64,000 nucleotides of DNA, taken from contig NC_050475.1 of assembly GCF_013373865.1 (NCBI RefSeq), forward strand, positions 11,525,182 to 11,589,181, in the 5' to 3' direction. The translations under genes and the position numbers were made by a program. The notes under the pieces are model-generated. The model did not search any database, had not been told where the DNA came from, and saw only the letters and a list, made by a program, of their open reading frames with translations. Origin of the DNA: Monomorium pharaonis. Taxonomy: Eukaryota; Arthropoda; Insecta; Hymenoptera; Formicidae. Of the stretch, positions 1 to 11,467 are shown in pieces (position 1 is the stretch's first letter; every line of letters begins with the position of its first letter).

Positions 1-1170
1 ATTAAATCCGCCATTTCAGAATTAAATAAATTTTTAATAGCTTTTATGTTTCAAAATAAACTTAAAAAAAATGTTATGTTTGTAAACTAATAAACTGCTC
101 ATTAATTATTGCAAAAATTGCAAAATGGCGGACAAGGCAAATACAGGACTTTTTGACAGTCCGTTCTATTTACTCATAAGGCAAAGTTAGAATGTTGTAC
201 ATAATAATAGACACCTTGTTCTACAAAAGGATTAAGAGATATCTATAATATACTCTGAGAAGCATAGGTAAATAAATGAATTTTACTCGTTCCAATTCAG
301 TTACAAGTTAAGAAAACATTAAAACGTTTTCTTCCTTGATCACCAATAATTTTTCCTATACTCATAAGAAAGTAACGTAAGGAAGTTTAATTGTATATTA
401 CATATTAAAGCTTTTACAATTCTTGAAATATGTCACAAGTACTTTTTTTAGTAATAAGTTTCCATTTTCATTGTCAGATCTCATTACTTTTACTTTTATA
501 ATTTCAAATAATAATTTTTTTATCTTTTAATTTTTTCTCATTTAAAAGTTAATCTGTCTTTTTTAAAAATTACAATAACTATTATATGGTGATATGTATA
601 TCCCACAGTTTGAGAACTTCTAATCTATCTTATGAAATATCGCAATTATTTAAAATATATAAATGCGAACATTTATTACGTATGTTATAAATCACGCTTG
701 TGTAAAAATTAGTAACAATAAATCGACTGATATATATTGCAAAACATTATATCATTCTTCAAATACATGTATAAATACTAAAAACATGTAAATGCATCCA
801 AACTCGTTAAATATTAATGTTACCTAATGTAGTACAACATGCAAGCATGCTAAGCGTATGTAAATTGTTGTTTCACACATCGTTATTAATTATTTATATA
901 TCGTGTATAAACCATTCGTTTGTTATATCCAAAATTTAAATATTTTTTTTTTTAGTAATGATTCCATATATGAACATGTTTATAAAAAATTCTGAGAAAA
1001 AATGGATGTAGCTCTAATCCATACAGTATAAAATATAATATTTTAATCATATTGCAATGTTGCAAATATGTTGCAAAGTTATTGCATGGAATATTTTGTG
1101 TTGTATGGAAACAAACATTATCATTAAAATAAAATTTTGATATAAATTCTACAATAAAAAGTATTGTAAT
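1..1170. other. AT-rich intergenic DNA
   Basis: I see no gene here. Open frames are short, low-complexity and AT-driven. The motif AAATGGCGGAC near 124 recurs in other non-coding parts of the window (about 31738, 32121 and 2527), so this stretch is probably old repeat debris. Confidence 0.5.
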
Positions 1171-2030
1171 TAAGTATACACACATACATATACAGGCAAA
1201 AAGGCAAATCCAACTCTTAATAGGAAGATAGACGAGATCAAGGTAAACATAAAAATCCACCATAGTTTTGGAATATCTCCAATGATAGCCAAGATATTAA
1301 TTTTTCAAATTGTACGAATGAGAGCGCGCTGAGGGAAGCGCTGAGCCGCTCGAGCTATAGAACATATATATCTGGAAGGAGAATAGCTTATGCTTTCCGT
1401 GGAAAAGATTTGTATCCAAGTTGGGTGCAAGAGAGATTATAACCTTTGCTCGCAATGTACAAACGCGGGTGACGTTATACTCACCGCGCGTTTGAAAATT
1501 GAAATGTGATTTTTAATTGAAATACAATAGACGATGATCGAAAAGATGATAATTAATGTACATACTATGTAAATAATAATAAACTTTATTTATAAATAAT
1601 AAACTTTACTTTAAATTTTTTTTTATAAATAAAATAACAAATAACATTTTAGATATATTAGATAATGCTTAAAGTGTATTAACTTTGAATATTTTTGTCT
1701 AATAAATTCTTTGTGTTTTATATCACTTGCACTTTTTCCTTTGTGGAATAAATTTATATGAATTTTAGCAATAGTTTGTATCAATTCAGTCTTGTGATTA
1801 TTTAAAGCATCTTATTCTATAATATATTTCGTCATTTTAGTATTATTAAAAACTAAATAGTAAAATTTGAAACGTCTTTATGACTAATACATTTTTTTAT
1901 ATTTTTTGCGATCAGTATCGATGTCATCGGCATATTTCTTACATCATAACTCTTAACCTGTTCTGTCCTAACCTTTTACAAACAATAATAATACTTCATA
2001 ATTAACTCGCGCTTGCGCATTGCGGACTAA

Positions 2031-2199
2031 GGCCGGTATTCATAGTCAGATCTTAAGTTCAAGAATTGTCTTAAGTCTTAAGTCTCTGTCTTAAGTCGAG
2101 CCGACTTGAGACTTACTTAACCAATGAAATAGCAGCATTGACGTCTCAAGATCGTGCTTAAGATGGGTCTTGAATAAGATTCGACTATGAATACCAGCC
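2031..2199. mobile_element. MITE with GGCCGGTATTCATAGTC ends
   Basis: The terminal inverted repeats read GGCCGGTATTCATAGTC on the left and, reverse-complemented, GGCTGGTATTCATAGTC on the right. TAA flanks both sides (2028-2030 and 2200-2202). A 3-bp TAA/TTA duplication fits PIF/Harbinger-type non-autonomous elements. A second, decayed copy lies at 63497-63660. There is no coding capacity. Confidence 0.8.
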
Positions 2200-2288
2200 T
2201 AAGATTAAAATCTACCTTTCTCTTTCATTAAAACGTGTTTCTCTCTCGCAATCAATTTGAACACGGCATTCTTCATTCCCTTTCCGAG

Positions 2289-2292
<4 letters not shown>

Positions 2293-2329
<37 letters not shown>
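2293..2329. repeat. (TA)n microsatellite
   Basis: An uninterrupted run of TA dinucleotides. Confidence 0.95.
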
Positions 2330-2332
<3 letters not shown>

Positions 2333-2639
2333 CTAAGGGGAAAAAGAAGAAGCGTGGCGAAGCATAAGCAACGACACACTTCTCATCCTTATCCCCCGCC
2401 GCGCCGCCCGCAGTTAATGCGCACCGTGCTATAGCTTGAGCGACTCAACGCTTTCCTCGACGCGTTCTCATTCGTACAATTTGAAAAATTAATATCTCGG
2501 CTATCATTGGAGATATCCGAAAAATATGGCGGACTTTTACGTTCATCCCAATCTCGTCTATCTTTTTATTAAGAGTTGGACACTATTCGCCTTCTCCCTG
2601 TATATACACACACACACATACACACATATATACTATATA

Positions 2640-3530
2640 TTATATATATGTATATGTATACGATACGTTAATTATAATTGAACTAATTACAGGTGTATAA
2701 AGTCACACATATGTTGAAATATTATAATTCAATTATAGTCCATTAAAAAAATTACTATCTTTAAATTTAAAATTAAAAAATTTAGCATTTATAATTTTTT
2801 AAATAACTCTAGATTTGATACTTAATGATTCAATACATCATGTTTATGTTATTCTTTGTATGATAGAGAAGAGAAGGCGATTATAGATTATAAGTCAAAT
2901 TATGGAATTCACAATATCTCGTATACCTTATGTTGAATTCTGAGAATACCGTTCAATTTACTTCTTTACATACTATTTATATATTATAACATGGTCACTG
3001 TTTATTAATATTTATTGTGTTGTAATAAACATTGCATTTCAGTATTGCAAGTAGCCAAAAGTTTTATAGAAGTGTATTCTTTATGTTATTTTATAAAATA
3101 TATCAGGTATTAATTTTTTAACTTTAGTGTAACTTGAAGGGCTTAAATATGGCTTTTAAATAATATAATTGAATTTCATGTTTGATGTAATGTGTACATC
3201 CGTTAGATCTATAAATATTATATTGCCTGCGTTTAAGATCACTTACGAATCGCAAGTGTCGCAAATCCGAGCCTCATAATCCTTTCGCACGTAACTTGAT
3301 TATGTTTATTAAATGGCGAATGTAAGCCGGCAGATAGCAAGCAAAAATTATAGATCAGAATTTATTATCTACATGCAATATATGAATAAAGATACTCTAA
3401 TATCTTTTTTTCCCTCTAATACCTTCATTCCCTCTAATAGTTTTTAACCTGTTTCTATATTGTAATCTCTTTTCATCATGTTATCAGTGTCATAAGTTCT
3501 AATATACACAGTTTTTAACCTCTTCCGATC
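2640..3530. other. AT-rich intergenic DNA
   Basis: I see no gene or RNA. The stretch opens with degenerate CA/TA simple repeats and is otherwise unstructured. Confidence 0.5.
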
Positions 3531-3533
3531 AAG

Positions 3534-3717
3534 ATGTCAAAACGTAAACTTATTCTAGCAAATCAGAGCCAACGAATTGGGATCCATCTCAAATGGCGAA
3601 AGCCATTAAATTAGTACAAGAAAAAAAGAGATATTTAAAAGCAGCAAAAGAATTGAATGTTTCTAAAAGTACACTATATATATTTCGTCTTGCAAAGTCG
3701 AACCTGATAAAAATGTA
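3534..3717 (+). pseudogene. HTH psq-type N-terminus of a pogo/Tigger-like transposase (fragment)
   Basis: An ATG at 3534 starts a basic stretch (MSKRKLILANQSQR). After a one-base frame change near 3575, a second frame reads NWDPSQMAKAIKLV and then KRYLKAAKELNVSKSTLY. The pattern W-x5-M-x2-AI-x2-V followed by A-A-K-x-L/F-x-V-x-x-STL is the pipsqueak/CENP-B-type helix-turn-helix found at the start of pogo-superfamily transposases and their domesticated relatives. No DDE domain follows. A DDE-like fragment of the same superfamily lies on the minus strand at 27612-27935 and may be from an unrelated copy. The frameshift and truncation make this a relic. Confidence 0.6.
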
Positions 3718-3855
3718 GTTGCAACAAAATTAAAAGAACTGTTCTATTTACAAACAAGGTTGCCAGAATTGAAAAGCTAAAATGTAGAATTCGGACTTAA
3801 AAATGTACCAAATTGTACTAAATTCAAACAAATTTTTAGAATTGTAAAAAGATAT

Positions 3856-5121
3856 GGTAATTATTCAGTTTAGGGGAGGCAGCTCCGATGACCTTGACCT
3901 TGACATATGTTATCAAGGTCACCCTCTTTAGTAATCTTCAAAAGATCTTAGCCGTCGCTCGTGATTTGTTAAAGTTATTAACAAAAAAAGTTCCATAAAT
4001 ACGACACATAATTATTCATTATAGGAGTACATTACATAGGTTTGCGACTTTTCACGCGTAGCGAGGTCTACTCCCCCCCCCCCTCCCCACTTACAGAGCA
4101 AAACGATGTCCACGCTTGTACTTTACTACAAGGGTTTGCAACTTCAGATTTGAAATTGTGGTCAAATAGCGACTTTAAAAAGTTTGGGTTGGGTTAGAAA
4201 AAAATACGAGGAGGGAAGGGCGAAACCCCTCCCGTGCCCATACGTTCTCTGCGCCACACTTTGAGAATGACCGAACAATGAACTGAGAATGTTATGATTG
4301 ATGTATATATACTAGAATTCTATCTATATGGTGTCAGATAAAGTCACAAATTCATGTTGTACAGTACAAGTAGGAAATTTATAATTCTAAAGTCTTCATT
4401 ATTGATATAAAAAGAATTAAATTGTATAATCACTGTTATCTGTCTTAATTTCCAGAATATATATATTTTATATTACTTAATAATATATGAAATGCGCAAT
4501 TTGTATGTTTGCTAATCCATATGCAAAGTGTGGTACAGAGAACGTGTGGGCGGAGCCCCTTCCCCTGCACCCCCTGCCCGTATTTTTTCCCAACTTAACC
4601 CAAACATTTTAAAGTCGCTATTTGGCCACAATTTCAAATCTAAAGTCGCAAACCCTTGTGGTAAAATACAAGCGTGGACATCTTTTCGCTCTGTAAGCAG
4701 GAGGGGAGAAGTATGGGTGGAGCTCGCTACGCATGGAAAGTCGCAAACCTATGTATTCCTATACTGAATGGTTATCATGTGTCGTATTTATGTGTCGTAC
4801 TATTAAAATAAAGCACGCAATTTGCGTGCTTTAAAATAAAAAAAATCTATTAATTTATTGCGTCATTTTGCTTTGTAAGCAGGGAGAGGGAAGAGTGTGG
4901 GTAGACCTCGCTACGCGTAGAAAGTCGCAAACCCATGTGATGTACTCCTATACTGAATAATTATCATGTGTCGTATTTATAAAACTTTTTTTGTTAATAA
5001 CTTTTTAACGAATCACAAGCGACGGCTAAAATTTTTTGAAGATCATTCAGTAGGGCGATCTTGATAACATATGTCAAGGTCGAGGTCATCGGAGCTGCCT
5101 CTCCTAAACTGAATAATTACC
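3856..5121. repeat. 1.27-kb foldback element with GGTAATTATTCAG ends
   Basis: Both ends carry GGTAATTATTCAGTTTAG followed by GAGGCAGCTCCGATGACC, in opposite orientation. The two arms (about 3856-4260 and 4530-5121) are long and imperfectly complementary, and the right arm holds an internal duplication (about 4690-4790 and 4870-4980). A motif like AGTCGCAAACCCATGTG occurs repeatedly and is shared with foldbacks at about 29.07, 55.3 and 61.5-62.0 kb. There is no transposase. A C-run lies at about 4073-4083. Confidence 0.75.
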
Positions 5122-5235
5122 AAAAATTTATATAAGGTTTATGATTTCTATATACAGGATGTGGAATCGCTTGTGCAGCGCAGCAAGAAGCGATGCAATG
5201 ACCAATAAACATATAGCTTCTAAGGAAAAACAATG

Positions 5236-5339
5236 GCTTTCCAATAAAAGACACAAATCGACACAGCAGTAATTCTGTTGAATATCAAACAAAAATAGAA
5301 ATACTGCTGTGTCGATTTGTGTCACTTACTGGAAAGTTC
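5236..5339. repeat. Short hairpin/MITE
   Basis: GACACAAATCGACACAGCAGTA and its reverse complement TACTGCTGTGTCGATTTGTGTC flank about 30 bases, and the outer CTTTCCA/TGGAAAG extends the pairing. It is non-coding. Confidence 0.65.
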
Positions 5340-5340
5340 T

Positions 5341-6100
5341 CGATGTATTGGATATCGCAAAAAAATTAATCAAATTTCACAGTAAATGTAAAAAGAATCG
5401 AACATTATTGATTAATTTCTTAAGCCTGAAGGTTATTATAGATCTACCTAAAAATTAGACAGTGACTAGGCAATTGTAACAATAAAAAATCATAGGATCT
5501 TTTCTAATACTCATTAATACTTATTGTTTGTTATAATATTTTTATAACGCTTATATACAGTCACAAATCTATACATATCACAAAAACCAAATATTTTACA
5601 TAATTTTTAAATCTTTATACATAATTATAGCTTTTGTGTGATACTGAAGTGCAAAATCGCGTCAAAGGTTTATTTTTTATTTTTTTTTAATAAAAATGAT
5701 TTTGTGAATATCTATTGGTAATGTCCCACATCCCCCTACACATTCCATAACCGTAATCCTTTTTGCCTTCTCAGTAAATCGTTAATTACGTTCATTATGT
5801 ATATCCGAGGAACTTTTACTTATAATATGATTGATAAAACTTTATGGGTAACAAACTTATACTGACCAAAATTATGCCACATAAATATTTATTAAATTAT
5901 TTAAACAAAACAAAATGGTGGTTTATAACCTCCTTCTCTCCTCTAATAAAATAACATTAACACTAGAACAAAAAACATTAAATTTATATCTATTTCTACC
6001 ATTTCATGTTTTTATTTCTTTAAATATTTATTATTTTTTAATTTCTTTAATATTTAAGTAATTATTCCAAAAATAAAAAAGCAACAAAAATCACCTTAAT
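5341..6100. other. AT-rich intergenic DNA
   Basis: I see no gene, RNA or clear repeat. Confidence 0.45.
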
Positions 6101-7053
6101 AACACAAGCACACAAAAGAAAGTGGTTGGTCTGGCGAGCCAGACTAGTCAATTCTTTATTTTAACCCGCTAAATCCGAATCAAAAATCAGAATTGCAAAG
6201 TTAGCTTATACTTTCTAACCTCAAAAAATATTTTTTAATGTTAGTCTGGCAGATCAGACTAGTTTATCCTTATGTATTTTGACCCGCTGAATCCGAATAC
6301 AAGGTCAGAATTGCTGAATTGGCTCATTTTTTTCTAAACTAAAAAAAACACCTTGAGTGCGTTCGGGGAGACGCTATTAGCGCTATCAGCATCAGTTTAT
6401 CCTTGTTCTACTTTTAATGAGTAATAAAGATGGACTGATGCTGGTAGCGCTAATAGCGTCTCCCCGAACGCACCCCTTGTAAAAGCAATTTGGGGTCACA
6501 AATGTACAATCCAGAGCGTACAAGCTTGCGTAACCACATTACCCGGGAGAAATTCAATATGTATGACAAGTCTAAGCTTCTGTGAATAAATAGCGTAGAA
6601 AATTCACTCCCTTCTTCTATTATATCTAACTCTTTTATTTTCGAGTTCTGTGCAATGGCTTTCTCTTACGTTTCTTCCCTTTCACAAACATCTCGTTTGA
6701 ACGTCCAGCAAAAATCAGCCATTATGTTCACATCCCACTTGCCTTGATATCGATGCTTTTACAAACTGCTTTTACAAGGTTTTTTTGAGATTAAGAAAAA
6801 ATAAGCCAATTCAGCAATTCTGATCTTGAATTCGGATTCTTAAATTTGGCGAGTCAAATTCAGCGAGTCAAAATATATAAGGATAGACTAGTCTGATCCG
6901 CCGGATCAACATTAAAAAAAAATTTTTTTAAGGTTAATAAAAAATGACCCAATTCAGCAATTCTGATCTTGAATTCGGATTCGGCGGGTCAAAATACGTA
7001 AGGATTGACTAGTCTAGTCCGCCGGACCTACCACTTTTTTTGTGCGCCTGTGT
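6101..7053. repeat. Composite foldback with tandemly duplicated arms
   Basis: Left and right ends match as inverted repeats (ACACAAGCACACAAAA near 6102; TTTTTTTGTGCGCCTGTGT near 7036). Each arm contains two diverged copies of a ~115-bp unit with GGTCTGGCGAGCCAGACTAGT, CCGCTGAATCCGAAT and AGGTCAGAATTGCTGAATT, so the whole is a nested palindrome. A separate MITE sits at 6357-6473. There is no coding sequence. Tandem units inside each inverted arm are typical of foldback (FB-type) transposons. Confidence 0.75.
6357..6473. mobile_element. Palindromic MITE inside the composite foldback
   Basis: GTGCGTTCGGGGAGACGCTA on the left and its reverse complement on the right, followed inward by matching AGCGCTA and CAGCATCAGT. 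The arms are about 40 bp with a spacer of about 35 bp. CCTTG occurs just outside both ends (6351-6355 and 6475-6479) and may be the target duplication. Confidence 0.8.
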
Positions 7054-8082
7054 AATTAATGTAAATTAATCTAGAAATCTGAAACCCAAAATTATTTTAA
7101 TAAGTTTGATTGTTCTAGTGTTAAAATACAATTATTGTCCACTTTAATTTTACATTTCTTTATTCTGGATATATTATTATTTCATTTTTTCTAGTAAAAT
7201 AGAGTAATATAAAAAATAAAATAAAAATTATTAGTAATCTTCGATTATTCTTTTAATTATTTAGAAATTTTTTGTTAAATATGTTTCAATCGCCTAACGA
7301 TTAAACAATGTATAACAGATTTATTTTATTTTATTTAAAACATTGATTATGCATTTGAATGTGATTATACACATGTGATACAAATAATTCTATTTATAAA
7401 AATTTTTCTTTTTAACTTACTGATATATATACGATGACATTAATAAGGAAAGTCAATGAATAACTAAGATGATTTATAGAGATATCAATTTAATATCGCC
7501 TGGCAAATTTATTCAGCAGCATTTTTCATATTTTATTTGAAAAAACGCACATTTGACTTACTTTCTTTATTTTTTTATACTCAAAATTAAAATTGCTTTT
7601 AAAAGCTTTGAGAAAGCTTAAATCACAATAAAATCCTTAAAGAAACTGTGTTGAAATATGCCATTTGCTCTATGCTAAAATTTTCTGTTATAAGTTTTCT
7701 TATTATAGTTCATATTATAGTTTATTTTCTTTTAAACTGCATTCTAAAACCTGATGTAATTTTGACAACCACAGGTGAAGATGTAACCATTTGATTTTTA
7801 TACAAATAATTTTTACATGTGTGAAAATTATATAAACATTATTTTTTTAAGTGTTTAAATTCTCCTCTGACTGCTGTCTAACTGCCTATATTCGTAATAG
7901 CAATGAGTATGTAAAAGTAAGAAAATAAATAAAAAATAGAATGCATAAATAAAAACCATTTTCATTCTACGCATGAATCATTAAAGTCTAAACTATAATA
8001 TGATTATTTTGTTTCTTGTTTTTCTTGCTAATCGCCTCTCCAAACTATTTTATACACAAATTGTGTTCCTCATCATATGTCT
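7054..8082. other. AT-rich intergenic DNA
   Basis: Nothing recognisable on either strand; only short AT-rich open frames. Confidence 0.45.
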
Positions 8083-9930
8083 TGTAACGTGACAACTGTT
8101 GTCCGTCACAGGAGCCTTGGTAACCCTTACGCGTTTACATTACGCGAGTCCTGCGTCCTCCCGCTCGGGAGCGGACACGGAAACGTAACGCGTCGTATTT
8201 TCTGTGTGCTGTCCCGTGTGTTATCCTTTTTCTAATTGTTGCAAGCGTGACCTCGCGAGTGCGGCGAGAATCGGTGGCCAATAGGAACTTATCTTGTAAT
8301 CTTTGACGTCCCGTCTCAACGGAGGACCTTCCCTGGAGCTGCCGACGAAAACCCTTTTCGTGCGGGAGCCCGCAAGTCGTATCGCCTTTTATCTTGCTTG
8401 CAACTTTCAGCACGTTAAAAGATTTTGTTACTGCTGCCGAATTAAGATTGTAGGGTCCAAGGAAGAGACGCGGGAAAGGTGTCCTAACGGCACGGCTACC
8501 AAACCGATCCCGTCGGAATCCCATCAAGGGTCACGTGGATCGACTGCATATTTTCTGCCCAGGAGGAGGCGAGGACCACATCCCAAAGATGGAGGATGCG
8601 TCCAGTTAAGAGACGAGGAGTCGCTGCCGAGAAGGAAGCGCAAAATTCGCGTACGCAGGGCCTCAAAAATTCAATCACTGCGCCTAGGATCCATCAGTAA
8701 GTAGCTGCAACGCACGTCACGCGTTACGCGCACATCGAGCCGGAAAATCGCGGCCAATAAGGCCCCGGCTTATCATAGGCAAAGTGGGGCGCGTCGCCAA
8801 GCGGCCCTCGCAGGATCAAGGATCAAACACTCTGCGGAAGTCAGCGCATGCGTTATCGATCCCGAGCTACTGCAAAATTGTGAGAGAACGCAGGAGCCTG
8901 AGTATCCCGACCCGGAAGAGGCTGAGGGTGAGGAATTAACTTGGTGAGACGAGCGTCACAGAATAATTGTAAAGTCGCCGATTTCGCGACTGGACTTATT
9001 AGTCTTTCCGGTTGTCAAAGTAGAGTTACGTAGAGCTCGCAAATTATCTGCAACTTTGTCGCCTCGCCCGATCACGCCCGCCCGCGTGAATTCGATGCGT
9101 TCCGTTCTTTTCGTAGTAATTGCGTTGCGTGCGTGTCCCGATTCGCAGCCGAGTCAATTTTGTATTTGTATCGTATTCGTATCGCGAATCTTCGCGTAAT
9201 TGTATTTTCGTCAAAATAAATGTATTCGTCTCTTGCCGCCTCGTTAGCAAACGAGTAATACTTGTTGCGCACATTATTAGCGGGATATTATATTGCACGA
9301 AAAAGCACGAGTCCGTCGCGTGTTGCGCGGGTTTCGAGATATTGTTCGTCCCGATCGCGAGACCGTTATTCTACCGAGAGTTCGTCTATTAACAGCGCAT
9401 AATAACAGCATCGAGGAACCGGAGAATTTCCGCGTACGTGAAATAACACTATTGATAATTATTCAAGAGATTCGATTCCGAGCGATCACCTGCTCATCGC
9501 GCGCGTGGATTGTGGTCACCGCTCGATCAAGCGTTAAGAGCCTGTTCGAATCGTGAAATATACTTGTTATTCTTGCTTGTTCAATTAATATGGTGTTCAC
9601 GATATTTCTCTCACCTTCCTGACTCCATCCGCCCGCACCAAACCTCCCCCTCTATCATTTTCAGAGCTGAGTAGCTGGCTATCGGAACCGCCGACGCCCG
9701 GTCGCCTACGAAGCCTGCCCTTTTTCCGCGACTTTATCAATTAAAAGTATTTTCCCGCGGCATGCGAAGAGAATGGTATACTTAACGTACCTGGCACCCA
9801 ATCTTATATTCTAGCAACAACCCAAGAACACGGTCGCCCCGACACCCAAGCGGCTCAAGGCCGCAACCAAGGACGGAGGCGAAGTTGGCCGTCACTCGCG
9901 AGCACAGTTATAGTCTTTTTCGGAGTTTGT
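8083..9930. other. GC-rich island of unknown nature
   Basis: Base composition changes sharply to GC-rich, with many CpG. Several short overlapping frames are open on both strands (for example 8303-8704 plus and 8135-8527 minus), as expected of GC-rich DNA. Near the right end two blocks look more coding-like on the plus strand. About 9660-9742 ends in ...PFFRDFIN-stop. The other, 9816-9913, is preceded by a TTATATTCTAG acceptor-like site and reads QQPKNTVAPTPKRLKAATKD and onwards to a stop. I recognise no family. A degraded retroelement (LTR plus leader) or a promoter-proximal CpG island are both possible. Confidence 0.3.
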
Positions 9931-10401
9931 ATTCTATCTATTTCGCTAATTTGGATAAAACATTATGCGAAATGCAAAAAGGCAATCAGCAAAAAAAGCA
10001 CATTGTAGGTTAGCCTTAAATTACTTTTTACTTACAGCTTACAGCAAGAGTAAAAACCAGAAAAACATTTTAGAATAAAGAAAATAACGTGATTGATAAC
10101 GTTAAAATTATGAAGTGCAACTTGTATCGAGAAAAAATTATAATGTAACTAATATAAAGAACTAATATAAAGAAACACTGTAAAGTTGCTGCAACTGGAA
10201 TGTTCTGTGCTTGAGGGAATCTGCTGCTTGAGAAATTATTTTTGTCCAATTACTGACAGTGTCACTTTCTATGTATCAAGATGCTAAAAAATATAATTTA
10301 AATAAAATAAAATAAAAAATAAATAAAATATAAAGAGCTCATTAATGCTAAGCAAAAATAATAAAATAAACAGGTCAATATGTCGAGCTAATACCAATTT
10401 T
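9931..10401. other. AT-rich intergenic DNA
   Basis: I see nothing beyond A-rich tracts. Confidence 0.45.
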
Positions 10402-11238
10402 CACAATATAATATAATTTATAATATTAAGTTAAAAATATATCATTATAAACGCTATTAAAAAAAACTGTGTTAAAATTGTTAAACAAATTTCGAAACGT
10501 TTTGATTATACATAGTCCTCTTCAGTCGCCAAATTACCAATATTTATGAAATTAAACATGAGTAAAATAATGCAAACAAAAATATAATTAACTAATTAGA
10601 AAACGATGCTGATCGAATATCCATAAAAACAATGCATATCGTCTATAAAAATATGTCATAATAATTAAAGCGTGAACGAATAAATAATATAATCAAAAAC
10701 AGTCCAAAATTATGGTAAAAAATGAGCTAATTCTGCCTCTGACTACCGAATGTTACAGTTCGTTTTTAGCGCTTTGTAGAAATTGTTGGCTTTTTTGCTT
10801 GTGTTAATATTGTCTAAAATCAACATATGTAGTTTATAGTTTTTTTTACAATACGCATATCGATTTATATTGTTTATAAATTACACGTTTTCCATCGGTT
10901 TTGATCTTTTACATTTCTCGACAAGATTTTTTACCATAATTTGGACTGTTTTTGATTGTATTATTTATTCGTTCACGCTTTAATTATTATGACACATTTT
11001 TATAGACAAATTGTTTTTATGGATATTTAATCGGCATCATTTTCTAAATGATTAATTATATTTTCGTTTGCGTTATTTTACTCATGTTTAATTTCATAAA
11101 TATTGCAAATTTGGTATGACTGAAGAAGACTATGTATAGTCGAAACGTTTCGAAATTTTTTTAACAATTTTAACACAGTTATTTTTAATAGCGTTTATAA
11201 TGATATATTTTTGATTTAATAAATTATATTATATTGTG
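10402..11238. mobile_element. Penelope-like terminal repeats facing each other (relic, no ORF)
   Basis: Two arms of about 310 bp (10402-10722 and 10926-11238) are reverse complements with moderate divergence, with about 200 bp of non-coding spacer between. The right arm carries CTGAAGA (11120-11126), a short hairpin GACTATGTATAGTC (11128-11141), then GAAAC (11142-11146). That is the order of box 1, stem II and box 2 in hammerhead ribozymes, which are known from the pseudo-LTRs of Penelope-like elements. The left arm has the same block on the minus strand with a decayed second box. The Penelope assignment rests on this motif and on similar architecture at 32.2-33.6 kb. Confidence 0.5.
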
Positions 11239-11467
11239 AAAAAAAATAAAATAAAATTCTTCCTCCGTTATAATGTACAATCACTGCGATATTTTTATCT
11301 TTTAAATAAAATCTATTGAATTATTTAACTAAATGACAAATATATTAAATTTTTTAAAAATTGCAGGCATTTGTAATAAAACAATCTCACTGTATAATCA
11401 TCTGTAAAATTATTGAGATGTAAAAAAGCTATGATTAGATTAATTGAAGTCAAAATTAAATTTGCCT
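11239..11467. other. 3' flank of the host exon
   Basis: AT-rich sequence just downstream (minus-strand sense) of the stop codon at 11468. A polyadenylation signal should lie here, but the many A/T hexamers do not allow a unique choice. Confidence 0.35.

Larger units (their letters stand above)
1178..2625. repeat. Inverted-repeat (foldback-like) element
   Basis: Bases about 1178-1360 reappear as the reverse complement at about 2430-2625. Shared blocks include CCAACTCTTAATA, AGATAGACGAGAT, ATATCTCCAATGATAGCC and TTTTTCAAATTGTACGAATG. The arms are about 190 bp and I estimate 80 percent identity by eye. The interior holds a MITE (2031-2199) and a TA microsatellite but no coding sequence. I could not find a target duplication, so the exact ends and class are open. 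Confidence 0.65.

Noticed and set aside
4528..4767. 79-codon plus-strand frame
   Set aside because: Lies within a foldback arm and is mirrored by non-coding sequence in the other arm.
8135..8704. Overlapping 130-codon frames on both strands
   Set aside because: Expected by chance in GC-rich DNA; Arg-rich composition, no motif.
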